Positions 1 to 8,716 are shown, counted from the stretch's first letter. The stretch is 64,000 nucleotides of DNA from Planctomycetota bacterium (GCA_012960475.1 DUBE01000007.1:1-64000); one strand, 5' to 3'. A program made the numbers and translations. The notes: generated by a model not told the origin, from the letters alone.

Positions 1-368
1 CGCCCTCAGCCGTGGTCCTCAAGCCTCGCAAAGCCAAGGCCAAGGCCAAGGCCAAACCCAAGACCAAGGCCAAGGCCAAACCCAAGACCAAGGCCAAGGC
101 CAAGGCCGAGGCCAAGGCCGATTCTCCCCCTCCCCCCCAGAGCCTTTCCTCCGAGGAGTTGCTTGCAGTCTCCGGCCAGCTCTTTCTGGATGAGGGCCGT
201 GTGGCTGTATCCCTTATCCAGCGTCGTTTTGACCTGGATTTTCAGGCAGCCTGCGAGGTTCTTGACGGACTTCAGGAGGCAGGGCTAATCGGACCATACA
301 AGGGTGGGCAGCAGCGTGATATTCTGCTGACCCAAGAGGAGTGGCAGTCCAAGGTGGCTGCTTCCTAA
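1..368 (+). CDS. ftsK: DNA translocase FtsK, C-terminal end (partial)
   Basis: The reading frame is open to the left edge (first full codon at base 3), so this is the 3' end of a longer gene. A Lys/Ala/Pro-rich low-complexity linker is followed by an approximately 65-residue winged-helix domain (SLIQRRFDLDF, then GLIGPYKGGQQRDIL) that resembles the gamma domain ending FtsK/SpoIIIE translocases. In the family this domain reads oriented chromosomal motifs and directs the septal DNA pump. The usual YNRAAR recognition segment is FQAACE here, so the DNA contacts appear changed. The motor domain lies outside the window; a stand-alone gamma-like protein starting at the GTG at 12 is the alternative. 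Confidence 0.7.
   Translation, partial: PSAVVLKPRKAKAKAKAKPKTKAKAKPKTKAKAKAEAKADSPPPPQSLSSEELLAVSGQLFLDEGRVAVSLIQRRFDLDFQAACEVLDGLQEAGLIGPYKGGQQRDILLTQEEWQSKVAAS
30..119 (+). repeat. AAGGCC-type tandem repeat in the FtsK linker
   Basis: Alternating AAG/GCC codons. A 24-base unit encoding KAKAKPKT occurs twice in tandem (42-65 and 66-89), followed by a further run of AAGGCC. It encodes the basic linker before the winged-helix domain. Variation in copy number between strains is plausible. Confidence 0.85.
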
Positions 369-410
369 AGCGCCCCGGAGCGGGGCATTGGCTTTGATCC
401 CAAGTACCCC

Positions 411-1754
411 TTGTCCACCAGCACCAATCGAGCTGAGATCGTCTCCCTCGTACACCTTGGATGTGCGAGGAACCTGATTGACTCAGAATTGATCCTCGCT
501 CGTTTGGCAGAGCAGGATCTGCTGGTCTCTGGGGATTCCGATCTGGCGGGGACTGTGGTGCTCAACACCTGCTCCTTCATCGGGCCCGCACGGGATGAAT
601 CCTATGCGGCCCTGGGTACCTTGCTTGAGCGAAAGCAGGCGGGCGATCTGGACCATGTGGTCGTGGCTGGCTGCCTAGTGCAGCGTTACAAGCGGCGCTT
701 GAGTGAGGAATTCCCGGACGTGGATCTTTGGTCTGAGATCTCTGACTACCGCGCCATGGCCAAGGCCGTGCGTTCAATGGTCGACGGTAACAAGCACGCA
801 AGTTATCTCGACAGTCCGGGCCTGAGGCCCGCTGATCGCGAGGACGCGCGCATGTTGGCAACTCCTGGCTCCTATGCCTACCTGCGTATCAGCCATGGTT
901 GTGACCACAGTTGCGGGTTCTGTGCGATCCCTGGGATTCGTGGGCCTCATCGCAGCAAGAGGCCAGTCGATCTTGTGGCAGAAGCCCAGGACCTGATTGG
1001 CGTGGGAGTCAAGGAGCTTGTGCTAGTAGCCGAGGATTCCACCGCCTGGGGCCGGGACATTGGCTTGGAGCTTCCGCATCTGATCGAATCGCTCGCTGAA
1101 CTGGAGGGTGAGCACCGACTGCGCGTGATGTACGCCTATCCCAATCGTTTTCCCTGGGAGCTGACGCGCCTCCTGAAGGACCATCCTCGGGTTGAACCCT
1201 ATCTGGACATTCCTGTGCAACACGCCGCGACCAATGTGCTACGTGCCATGGGCCGTGCTGGTGGTGGCGATCAGGTGCGCCGTATCTTGGATCGGCTGAT
1301 GGAGGAGGTTCCGGGTATCACCTTGCGTACTACTGTTCTGCTGGGCTATCCCGGTGAGACTGATGCCGATGTAGAAGAATTGCTCCAGATGGTCGAGCAC
1401 TATCAGTTCACTCGACTGGGCGCCTTCACCTACTCTGACGAGGAGGATACGCCGGCCTTTGGGAGCGATGGGGAGGTGCCTGAGGACGAAGCTGACGCTC
1501 GTCTGGCGGCGGTCTTGGAGGTCCGGGATCGGAATCTCGCCAATTTGCAGGGCGAACTAGTGGGTCAGACCCTTGAGGTCCTCATCGATGAGGGCCCTGA
1601 CGAAGGCGGCGCGGCCCTTGGCCGCACTTGCATGGATGCACCAGAGGTCGACCCCCGGGTGATTGTGCAAGGCGATGTGACCGTCGGCCAGCGGGTACAG
1701 GTTGCCATCGATGGGGTCCTTGAGAACTTTGATCTGACCGGGAGAGCAATTTGA
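411..1754 (+). CDS. rimO: Ribosomal protein S12 methylthiotransferase RimO
   Basis: Radical-SAM enzyme that adds a methylthio group to a conserved aspartate of ribosomal protein S12. The N-terminal MTTase domain carries three cluster cysteines (Cys18 in LGCARN, Cys54 in NTCSF, Cys88 in AGCLV). The radical-SAM domain has CDHSCGFC (Cys164/168/171), followed by GIRGPHRSK and a C-terminal TRAM-like segment. The length of 447 residues is normal. The start is the TTG at 411, which puts the LGC motif near residue 18 as in relatives. The gene follows the ftsK stop by 42 bases and overlaps pgsA by four (TTGA). RimO rather than MiaB is favoured by LGCARNLIDSE at the N-terminus. Confidence 0.93.
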   Translation: MSTSTNRAEIVSLVHLGCARNLIDSELILARLAEQDLLVSGDSDLAGTVVLNTCSFIGPARDESYAALGTLLERKQAGDLDHVVVAGCLVQRYKRRLSEEFPDVDLWSEISDYRAMAKAVRSMVDGNKHASYLDSPGLRPADREDARMLATPGSYAYLRISHGCDHSCGFCAIPGIRGPHRSKRPVDLVAEAQDLIGVGVKELVLVAEDSTAWGRDIGLELPHLIESLAELEGEHRLRVMYAYPNRFPWELTRLLKDHPRVEPYLDIPVQHAATNVLRAMGRAGGGDQVRRILDRLMEEVPGITLRTTVLLGYPGETDADVEELLQMVEHYQFTRLGAFTYSDEEDTPAFGSDGEVPEDEADARLAAVLEVRDRNLANLQGELVGQTLEVLIDEGPDEGGAALGRTCMDAPEVDPRVIVQGDVTVGQRVQVAIDGVLENFDLTGRAI

Positions 1755-2365
1755 AAGGAGTCTTCCGCTATTGGCCCAACCGTATCACTGCCATGCGCTT
1801 TGCCGGGTCGATTGTCCTCTTCGGGATCCTGCATACCCTGGCAGATGTACCCAAGGACTTGATCCACGAACATCGCGCCGTGGTACAGGCGGCCTTCTGG
1901 TTGTTTCTGATCACCGCTGCCAGCGACTACCTGGACGGCTATCTGGCACGGCGTGACCATCATGTGACTGCTTTTGGGCGCATTGCAGATCCCTTCACCG
2001 ACAAGGTCTTGATCCTGGGAGCCATGATCTTTGCTGCAGTCAGTCCCTGGATGCGCGAATTGATCCCTGCCTGGATCGTGGTGATTATTCTCGCGCGTGA
2101 ATTCTTGGTGACCGGGATACGGGGTTATGTAGAGAGCGTGGGCGAGGAATTCCCGGCGGATGGTTTGGGCAAGATCAAGATGATCGCACAGTGTGTTGCC
2201 GTGGGCGGAGTGCTTTGGATTCATGCCTTTTCCTGGCCCCCTGTGTGGCGCGAGGGTTGGGTGATCGTGGTCCAGATTCTGGTCTGGATTACTCTTCTGA
2301 CAACCGTGGGGTCTGGTGCGAGCTATGTGCTCAAGGCCCGCAAGATCCTGGGCGGTGTCAGCTGA
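1751..2365 (+). CDS. pgsA: CDP-diacylglycerol--glycerol-3-phosphate 3-phosphatidyltransferase
   Basis: Integral membrane enzyme that makes phosphatidylglycerophosphate, the committed step to phosphatidylglycerol. The CDP-alcohol phosphatidyltransferase signature D-x2-DG-x2-AR-x8-G-x3-D-x3-D is complete around residues 59-84 (DYLDGYLAR, then GRIADPFTD). Several hydrophobic segments fit the family. At 204 residues it is slightly longer than usual. The TTG start overlaps the rimO stop, and its own stop shares one base with the pgpA start (TGATG), so pgsA and pgpA are almost certainly co-translated and catalyse consecutive steps. Confidence 0.93.
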   Translation: MKGVFRYWPNRITAMRFAGSIVLFGILHTLADVPKDLIHEHRAVVQAAFWLFLITAASDYLDGYLARRDHHVTAFGRIADPFTDKVLILGAMIFAAVSPWMRELIPAWIVVIILAREFLVTGIRGYVESVGEEFPADGLGKIKMIAQCVAVGGVLWIHAFSWPPVWREGWVIVVQILVWITLLTTVGSGASYVLKARKILGGVS

Positions 2366-2853
2366 TGGATCGTCTTCGACTGGGTCTGATCAGCGCTGGA
2401 TTTCTGGGCTGCGCTCCGGTGGCGCCTGGGACTTTTGGCACCTTGGCGGGGGTTCTGGCCGTCTGGATCCTGCGCTCTACTCAGCCCTACCTGGCCGCTC
2501 TGCTGGGCTTGTGCGTGGTGCTGTATCTGATCGGCCGTGCTCTGGCCCCATGGGCAGAGGAAGCCCATGGGGAAGATCCGGGGTGTTTTGTCCTGGACGA
2601 GGTCATTGGGTACATGATCACCGTGGCCTGGATCGCCCCCCCGAGTCTTTTTGCCATGGGGGTGGCCTTTGTTCTCTTTCGCTTCTTTGACATTCTCAAA
2701 CCATGGCCTGTGCGCTGGTTTGAGCGTCTGGGAGGCGGGGATGGAATCTTGCTTGATGATGTGGCTGCGGGTCTCTACGGGTTGGGAGTGATGGCTCTCT
2801 TGCGTTACTTCCTTTCAGGTGGCGACCTTTGGGTCCACAATGGGGCGCTATGA
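2365..2853 (+). CDS. pgpA: Phosphatidylglycerophosphatase A
   Basis: Membrane phosphatase that removes the phosphate from phosphatidylglycerophosphate, completing phosphatidylglycerol synthesis after PgsA. The family pattern is clear: GFLGCAPVAPGTFGTL near the N-terminus, then the acidic motif VLDEVIGYM, FRFFDILKPWP, and GGDGILLDDVAAG near the C-terminus, with hydrophobic helices between. The length of 162 residues is typical. The ATG at 2365 is chosen because it overlaps the pgsA stop and matches known N-termini; longer versions of the frame would run back through pgsA. The end overlaps the next start (ATGA). Confidence 0.94.
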   Translation: MDRLRLGLISAGFLGCAPVAPGTFGTLAGVLAVWILRSTQPYLAALLGLCVVLYLIGRALAPWAEEAHGEDPGCFVLDEVIGYMITVAWIAPPSLFAMGVAFVLFRFFDILKPWPVRWFERLGGGDGILLDDVAAGLYGLGVMALLRYFLSGGDLWVHNGAL

Positions 2854-4238
2854 GCAGGACCCGATCCCAAAGCTCGGCCCCGGGCATGGGCATGGCAGCA
2901 CGCTTTGCGCTTGTGATGACAGGGTTCTTGGTGGTGGCCATGATTCTGGCTGGTTTGGTCTTGTTGCCCAAGACCCAAGAAGTAGTGGATCGTTGCGTTG
3001 ACGGTGCCCTTAGGGTCGCAGTGCGGGCCCAGACTGAGGTGAATCAGACCGGAGCAGACCTCCAGCCCACGCCCGGCTCAAAAATGAGCAGGGCAAAGGG
3101 CGTGCTGCGCTTTGATACCAAGATGCCCAAGGGGTCTTTCTCTGGGCGTGAGGCCGCGGTCTATGCGTATGAGGGAGAAGACGGGGTCAGTATTGTGGCT
3201 CCCGCAATTGAGGAGAGCCCCCGGAAGGATCTGACAGGCCTGATTGTCATCGTCGGAGCCTTGGTGGTGCTCATGGCTGGCTTGATCGCCATTGGCGTAG
3301 CCACCCAGACTTCAAAGCCTTTGGCCATGTTGGTGGACGATGTGCACGCCCTGGGGAGGCGCGGCTTGCGTCATTCTGTGCGCGAGAGTGGTCCCAAGGA
3401 GGTTTTTCTATTGGCGCGGGCGATCAAGAACATGGCGTCTGAACTGGATCTTGCGCAGGACGCACAACTTGAGCTGAGTGTGCGTGAACGCGAGCAAGAG
3501 GTTGGCCGTGAGGTCAGTGCTGCCCTGCGCCCTGCCAGTACGCCCACTGCCGAGGGTTGGTCATTTACCGAGGAGTGCATCGAAGGTACCGAGATCGCCG
3601 GGTCCTTTCACACCTACATCGAGGAGCAGGATCGCATCCTGACCGTGCTATGTGACACGGGGGATGGGGTTCCAGGTGCCCTGGTGGGAGCCACGGCGCG
3701 GGCCTTCATACGCTCCGCTCTCCAGGAAAAAGATGGATTGACCGACGCTCTGGCCAGCGCCAACGTCGAATTGCACCGGGATATTCGCAGAGGTCTCTCG
3801 GTGACAGCAGTTGTTGTGGACCTGCAGCCCAGTACCGGGTGTTTCAAGATCATCTGTGCGGGCCATCGGATCGCGCCTCTGTATTGGAACGCAGAAACCT
3901 CCAAGCTCTCGCGGCTGCAACCGGAGGGAATCGCTTTGGGATTTGACGCAGGGCCGGTGTTCGAGCAGCGCCTGGAAGTGCGTGAAGGGGTCTTGGCCAC
4001 GGGGAGCGCTCTGATCCTGGCCAGCAGCGGCCTGGTCGAACAGCCTGATGAAGACGGAGAGGAGTGGGGTGAAGAGGCTTTTCAGAAGACGGTGAACGCC
4101 CATGTGCGCCGTGGGCCCCAAAATGCAGCTCAGGGGGTCATTGAGACCTGCCTCAATCGCGCGGGCGATCCCGAATCTGAAGTATCCGGAGACCCCATCC
4201 CCAGCGCTACGCTGTTGGTCATCGCCAAGGAGAAGTGA
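2850..4238 (+). CDS. Membrane-bound SpoIIE-type serine phosphatase with HAMP domain
   Basis: The 462-residue protein has a transmembrane helix near residues 21-45, a short extracytoplasmic segment, a second helix around 130-155, a HAMP-like linker, a short charged coiled coil, and a PP2C/SpoIIE-type phosphatase domain to the end. The phosphatase metal motif is visible as CDTGDGVPGALVG, and SATLLVIA matches the family C-terminus. Relatives dephosphorylate anti-sigma-factor antagonists in partner-switching pathways; no such partner is encoded nearby. The start overlaps pgpA (ATGA) and the end overlaps the MazG-like gene (GTGA), so it belongs to the phospholipid operon. The signal and the target are unknown. 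Confidence 0.8.
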   Translation: MSRTRSQSSAPGMGMAARFALVMTGFLVVAMILAGLVLLPKTQEVVDRCVDGALRVAVRAQTEVNQTGADLQPTPGSKMSRAKGVLRFDTKMPKGSFSGREAAVYAYEGEDGVSIVAPAIEESPRKDLTGLIVIVGALVVLMAGLIAIGVATQTSKPLAMLVDDVHALGRRGLRHSVRESGPKEVFLLARAIKNMASELDLAQDAQLELSVREREQEVGREVSAALRPASTPTAEGWSFTEECIEGTEIAGSFHTYIEEQDRILTVLCDTGDGVPGALVGATARAFIRSALQEKDGLTDALASANVELHRDIRRGLSVTAVVVDLQPSTGCFKIICAGHRIAPLYWNAETSKLSRLQPEGIALGFDAGPVFEQRLEVREGVLATGSALILASSGLVEQPDEDGEEWGEEAFQKTVNAHVRRGPQNAAQGVIETCLNRAGDPESEVSGDPIPSATLLVIAKEK

Positions 4239-4528
4239 ACCCCGTGCATCTCACCGAATTTCAACGTCTGATCGAAGAGATCTACTTCAAGAAGGACTCA
4301 GCCCGTGGGCTTGAGGGCACACACATGTGGTTTTGCGAAGAGGTCGGCGAATTGACCCGCGCCTTGCGTCGGGGCCAGACCGAAGATCTGGAAGGGGAAT
4401 TCGCCGATGTGCTTGCGTGGTTAGCCAGCATGGCCTCGATGGTTGGCATTGAACTGGAAGCCGCCGCGTGCAAGAAGTACGCCGAGGGCTGCCCTCGTTG
4501 TAGCTCCACACCCTGTTCCTGCGGGTGA
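4235..4528 (+). CDS. MazG-like nucleotide pyrophosphohydrolase
   Basis: Small (97-residue) all-alpha NTP pyrophosphohydrolase. The Mg-binding pattern ExxE...ExxD is present as EEVGEL and then EGEFADVLAW. Family members hydrolyse non-canonical or excess NTPs to NMP and pyrophosphate. The C-terminal tail has an unusual cysteine cluster (CPRCSSTPCSCG) that could bind a metal. The GTG start overlaps the upstream stop; a second in-frame GTG lies nine bases on. It sits between the phosphatase gene and priA in one co-directional run. Confidence 0.8.
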   Translation: MNPVHLTEFQRLIEEIYFKKDSARGLEGTHMWFCEEVGELTRALRRGQTEDLEGEFADVLAWLASMASMVGIELEAAACKKYAEGCPRCSSTPCSCG

Positions 4529-4539
4529 AGCAGGAGGAA

Positions 4540-6768
4540 ATGCTAGGAGGAGCCAGTCATGGTGTCCTTGCAAGTGTGGCTCTGAAGCGGCCGATGCGTT
4601 CGGAGTATACCTACGCGGTGCCTGCTGGCATGGCAGATGATCTTGTAGTGGGCATGCGCGTGGCCGTGCATTTCGGGGGGCGTCGAGAGGTGGGCATAGT
4701 GGTCGACCTGCCCTCCAGCACAGATGTGCCCGCCTCTAGGCTGAAGAATGTCTCGTCGGTCCTCGACAACGAGCCCGTGCTCGACGAGGACCTGTTGCAG
4801 GTGACCCGCTGGATGGGGAACTACTACGGTTGCTCCTGGGGTGAGGCGTTGGCCGCCGTGCTGCCCGCAGTTCTCAAGCGTGAAGGGGGACGCCGTCAGA
4901 TCACTAGCTTGAGCCCGGCCGAGGGTATCGGTGCACTTGATCTCGCCACTCTTGAAGATAGATACGAGGCGCAACATCGCGTTCTGCGGACCCTGCTCGA
5001 CGCCGGTGGCCCTCTTGATCGCAATGACCTGGTGCGCAAGCTGAACATCTCTCTTTCGCCGATTCAGACCTTGATCAAGAAGGGTTGGGTGATCGCCGAG
5101 CAGGCGGACGCTGTGACTGATGCTCTCAGTGGCGCGCCTGCGGAGCATCGGACCGAGCCCAAAGAACTCATGGCTCAGCAGGTAGCGGCCATTGAGGCGA
5201 TCTCCAAGCCCTTGAGAGTCCGAGAATTCGAGACCTTCTTGTTGCGAGGCGTTACAGGCAGTGGCAAGACCGAGGTCTACCTATCGGTGATCAAGGAGTG
5301 CCTGGAACTGGGTCGGGGCGCGATCGTACTGGTTCCAGAAATCGCCCTGACTCCCCAGACAGTCAGTTGGTTCCGCAGCCGCTTCGGTCAGGTGGCCGTG
5401 CTGCACAGCCGCATGACCGACGCCCAACGCCATGACGCTTGGAAATCCGTGCGCCAGCGCGAGGTGCGCGTGGTGGTGGGTGCCCGGTCTGCTCTTTTTG
5501 CCCCCATGCCGGACCTGGGCGTGGTGGTTGTGGACGAAGAACACGAACCCTCTTTCAAGCAGGGTTCCACACCCCGCTATCACGGGCGCGATCTGGCTGT
5601 GGTGCGGGCCAGGCAAGCGGGGGCGGTCTGTATCTTGGGATCTGCGACCCCGTCCCTTGAGTCCTGGGAAAACGCCGGGAACGGACGCTACACCCTGCTC
5701 GAAATGCCTGAACGCGTTCAGGGGGGCAAACTCCCCGAGGTTGAGGTGATCGACCTGAACAGCGTCAAGATGAGCGGACCGTTCTCCGCACCCTTGGCCT
5801 TTGCTATCAAGGAAGCGGTCCAGAGAGGAGAGCAGGTGATCCTCTTCCAGAATCGGCGCGGCTTTGCTCCGGTGCTCTGGTGCAACTCTTGCAGGTCTGT
5901 GGTCAAGTGCGAACAGTGCGACGCCTCCATGGTCTTTCACCGCAAGCTGAAGCGCATCGTCTGCCACGGCTGCTGCGCAGAGCAGAGACCGCCGAAGCAA
6001 TGCCCCACCTGCAGCGCTCCAGGTCTGCGCTTCTTGGGGGAGGGATCGGAACAGGTTGAGTCTGCAGTGCGGCTTCTTTGCCCTGATGCTCGCGTGGCAC
6101 GCATGGACTCGGACAGCATGCACCGCCAGGAGGACTATGAACGAGTGCTAGGCAAGTTTGGCGCCCGTGAAATCGACATCCTGGTGGGTACCCAGATGAT
6201 CGCCAAGGGGCTCGACTTTCCCGGCGTGACGCTGGTGGGCATCGTCAGTGCCGACTCCGCCTTGCACCTGCCGGATTTCCGGGCCGCTGAGCGGACTTTT
6301 CAGTTGTTGTGCCAGGTTTCAGGTCGAGCGGGCCGTGGCGATCTGTCGGGCCGTATTCTGGTTCAAACCCACTTTCCCAATCATCCCGCCATCCTGTGTG
6401 CCGCGGGCCACGACTTTCCGGCTTTTGCCAACCATGAACTCCCCCTGCGTGAGGAACTCCACTATCCCCCCTACGGACGGGTGATCCTGGTCCTACTGGA
6501 TGATGAAGATCAGGCCCTGGTGGATCGGATCGCGACCCACCTGGCCGATGTCCTGAATCATCACCTGAGCGACGAATTGGTTGAGATCCTTGGCCCGGCT
6601 CCAGCTCCGATTACGCTCCTCAGAAGCCGTCATCGCCGGTTCATCTTGCTCAAGACAGGTCCCAGGGGCGAAGGTCTCGATCGGGCGCGGGACTTGCTGC
6701 TGGACTTCGCCAACAAACACAACCGACCGCGGATCACAGTTGACGTGGATCCGGTCTCCATGCTCTAG
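4540..6768 (+). CDS. priA: Primosomal protein N' (replication restart helicase PriA)
   Basis: 3'-5' DNA helicase that reloads the replisome at stalled forks. An N-terminal DNA-binding domain precedes the helicase core with Walker A GVTGSGKTEVY (near residue 237) and DEEH box VVVVDEEHEPSFKQG (near 331). The zinc-binding insert has eight cysteines (CNSCRSVVKCEQC, CHGC, CPTC; about 448-500), and the C-terminal helicase motifs include GTQMIAKGLDFPGV and GRAGRG. The start is taken at the ATG at 4540 behind AGGAGG; a GTG at 4525 overlapping the MazG-like stop is equally in frame. The TAG stop shares CTAG with the convergent carA stop. Confidence 0.95.
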   Translation: MLGGASHGVLASVALKRPMRSEYTYAVPAGMADDLVVGMRVAVHFGGRREVGIVVDLPSSTDVPASRLKNVSSVLDNEPVLDEDLLQVTRWMGNYYGCSWGEALAAVLPAVLKREGGRRQITSLSPAEGIGALDLATLEDRYEAQHRVLRTLLDAGGPLDRNDLVRKLNISLSPIQTLIKKGWVIAEQADAVTDALSGAPAEHRTEPKELMAQQVAAIEAISKPLRVREFETFLLRGVTGSGKTEVYLSVIKECLELGRGAIVLVPEIALTPQTVSWFRSRFGQVAVLHSRMTDAQRHDAWKSVRQREVRVVVGARSALFAPMPDLGVVVVDEEHEPSFKQGSTPRYHGRDLAVVRARQAGAVCILGSATPSLESWENAGNGRYTLLEMPERVQGGKLPEVEVIDLNSVKMSGPFSAPLAFAIKEAVQRGEQVILFQNRRGFAPVLWCNSCRSVVKCEQCDASMVFHRKLKRIVCHGCCAEQRPPKQCPTCSAPGLRFLGEGSEQVESAVRLLCPDARVARMDSDSMHRQEDYERVLGKFGAREIDILVGTQMIAKGLDFPGVTLVGIVSADSALHLPDFRAAERTFQLLCQVSGRAGRGDLSGRILVQTHFPNHPAILCAAGHDFPAFANHELPLREELHYPPYGRVILVLLDDEDQALVDRIATHLADVLNHHLSDELVEILGPAPAPITLLRSRHRRFILLKTGPRGEGLDRARDLLLDFANKHNRPRITVDVDPVSML

Positions 6769-7904
6769 ACCCCTGAGCGTTGCGCCAGTACGAGATCGCG
6801 AAAGCGCACGAAGAGGTGGGTCGAGTCCAAGGGCCCGGGTGCAGCTTCAGGGTGGTATTGCACGCTGAAGACCGGCAGCTGACGATGGCGCATACCAGCC
6901 ACCGTGTTGTCGTTCAGATTGACATGGGTCAGCTCCAACTCGTCGGGAATCGACTCACGATCCACCGCATAGGAGTGATTTTGCGAACTGATTTCCACCT
7001 TCCCGGTGGTCTCATCCCGAACCGGATGATTGGCTCCGTGGTGGCCGAAGGGCATCTTGAAGGTCTTGGCACCAAAGACGATGGAGAGGATCTGATGGCC
7101 CAGACAAATACCGAAGACCGGTTTCTTGCTTACCAGTACGGTGGCGGATTCGATCACGCTTCTGGCCGCGGACGGGTCGCCTGGGCCGTTTGATAGAAAC
7201 ACGCAATCAGGATCGAGTGCCAGGACTTCGTCTGCGCTGGAGTTTGAGGGCACCACGGTCACATCGAAACCCACATGCACCAGGCTGCGCAAGATGTTGC
7301 GCTTGACGCCCGTATCGATGACCACGACCTTGAGGCGTTCGCCGTGGACCAGGGGCAACTCCGTCGGATAGCTTTCGTCATAGCCCTCGCTCCACGAATA
7401 GGGCTTGTCACAGGACACAAGGGCAGTCAGATCCCGGCCTGCCGTACCCTGTACTTGCCGGGCCTTGTCCACCAGGGACTTGGAGTTGTCATCTTCGGTG
7501 GAGACCAGGCAGCGTAGAGCGCCCTGCTTGCGCACGATACGGGTCAGACTGCGGGTGTCGATGCCATCAAGGGCGACGATGCCCTGCTCGGTGAGCCACT
7601 CTGGGAGGGTCATCTGGGAGCGATGGTTGGAGGGGGTTCTGCAGACCTCGCGCACCACAAAAGCCGCGGGCCAGGCCTGCCGGGACTCGGAGTCTTCATC
7701 ACAGGTGCCGTAATTCCCGATCATCGGGTAGGTCATGCTTACCACCTGCCCCGCGTAGGAGGGGTCGGTCAGGATTTCCTGGTAGCCGGTCATGGCGGTG
7801 TTGAACACCAACTCGCCGCCCTTCTCACCCGCTGCTCCGATGCTGCGCCCTTCGTAGACTTCACCGCTTTCAAGGGCCAGCCAGGCTCGTTTGGAGGGGT
7901 TCAT
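6765..7904 (-). CDS. carA: Carbamoyl-phosphate synthase small subunit
   Basis: Glutamine amidotransferase subunit that supplies ammonia to CarB for carbamoyl phosphate (arginine and pyrimidine synthesis). The CarA N-terminal domain (WLALESGEVYEGRS, NTAMTGYQEILTDPSY) is followed by the class I glutaminase domain with nucleophile Cys in FGICLGHQ and His/Glu in VQYHPEAAPGP. The 379-residue length matches the family. The ATG at 7904 overlaps the larB stop (ATGA), so it is the last gene of the minus-strand run. carB is not in the window. The frame is open further upstream, but that part overlaps larB in another frame. Confidence 0.95.
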   Translation of the reverse strand: MNPSKRAWLALESGEVYEGRSIGAAGEKGGELVFNTAMTGYQEILTDPSYAGQVVSMTYPMIGNYGTCDEDSESRQAWPAAFVVREVCRTPSNHRSQMTLPEWLTEQGIVALDGIDTRSLTRIVRKQGALRCLVSTEDDNSKSLVDKARQVQGTAGRDLTALVSCDKPYSWSEGYDESYPTELPLVHGERLKVVVIDTGVKRNILRSLVHVGFDVTVVPSNSSADEVLALDPDCVFLSNGPGDPSAARSVIESATVLVSKKPVFGICLGHQILSIVFGAKTFKMPFGHHGANHPVRDETTGKVEISSQNHSYAVDRESIPDELELTHVNLNDNTVAGMRHRQLPVFSVQYHPEAAPGPLDSTHLFVRFRDLVLAQRSGV

Positions 7905-8662
7905 TGGGGGCTCTCTGCTCTGGTTCGGTTGATTGTCGCCGCGGCGTAGCCCGCGCCGAAGCCATTGTCGATATTGACCACCGTGACTCCGGCCGCGCAG
8001 GAGTTCAGCATACCGAGTAGGGCGGCGACTCCCCCGAACGCAGCGCCATATCCCACGGAAGTGGGGACGGCGATCACCGGTTGGTCCACCAGGCCGCCCA
8101 CCACGCTGGGCAGGGCGCCTTCCATACCCGCCACGACCACCAGGGCACGGGCTTCCCGCAGGCGCTTCGTGTGGCGCATCAGGCGGTGCAATCCGGCAAC
8201 CCCCACATCCGCCAAGTGCTCTGCCCTGGCACCCATCAAGCGGGCGGTGTGCAGGGCCTCCAGGGCCACGCTGCGGTCGCTGGTTCCGGCGCTCAAGACC
8301 AACACCAGACCCTCGCCTTCGCGGGGCTTCCGGTCCACCCAAACCAAGTGAGCGTCTTCTTCATGTTGTGCGTCTGGTATCGCTTCCAGGACTGCCTGGG
8401 CGCCCTCGCTGCTTGCGCGTGTGACCAAGACCCGAGGGTGGTGGGTCAGCATGGTCTGAGTGAGTTCGACCAATTGTGATGGGGATTTGCCAGGGCCGAA
8501 GATCACCTCCGGTTGGCCACAGCGCGCCCCTCTCTGCAGATCCAGCTGGCTGTGTCCCAGATCCTGTGCGGGCCAGTGGGTCAGGGAATGCATGGCATCC
8601 GTGACAGAGGTTCCTCCGTCACGCACCATCTTGAGCAAAGCCTCGAGGTCCGTTTTTTCCAC
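7901..8662 (-). CDS. larB: Nickel-pincer cofactor biosynthesis protein LarB
   Basis: PurE-like carboxylase/hydrolase that acts on nicotinic acid adenine dinucleotide in the first step of nickel-pincer nucleotide synthesis. Family landmarks are LDLQRGARCGQPEVIFG near the N-terminus, GMEGALPSVVGGLV, PVIAVPTSVGYG, the cysteine in MLNSCAAGV, and VNIDNGFGAGYAA at the end. These include the acidic and cysteine residues expected to be catalytic. The GTG at 8662 gives a 253-residue protein starting at the usual helix; a TTG at 8701 is an alternative. larC, larE and larA are not in the window. The stop overlaps the carA start. Confidence 0.88.
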   Translation of the reverse strand: MEKTDLEALLKMVRDGGTSVTDAMHSLTHWPAQDLGHSQLDLQRGARCGQPEVIFGPGKSPSQLVELTQTMLTHHPRVLVTRASSEGAQAVLEAIPDAQHEEDAHLVWVDRKPREGEGLVLVLSAGTSDRSVALEALHTARLMGARAEHLADVGVAGLHRLMRHTKRLREARALVVVAGMEGALPSVVGGLVDQPVIAVPTSVGYGAAFGGVAALLGMLNSCAAGVTVVNIDNGFGAGYAAATINRTRAESPQ

Positions 8663-8716
8663 TGGCGGGGATTGTACGTTGAAGCTCGTGGGAGGGGGCA
8701 AGCCTGTGGGGTCAAC

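Noticed and set aside
7905-8342. N-terminal extension of carA
   Set aside because: The frame is open, but it overlaps larB in another frame and the CarA family starts at the ATG at 7904.
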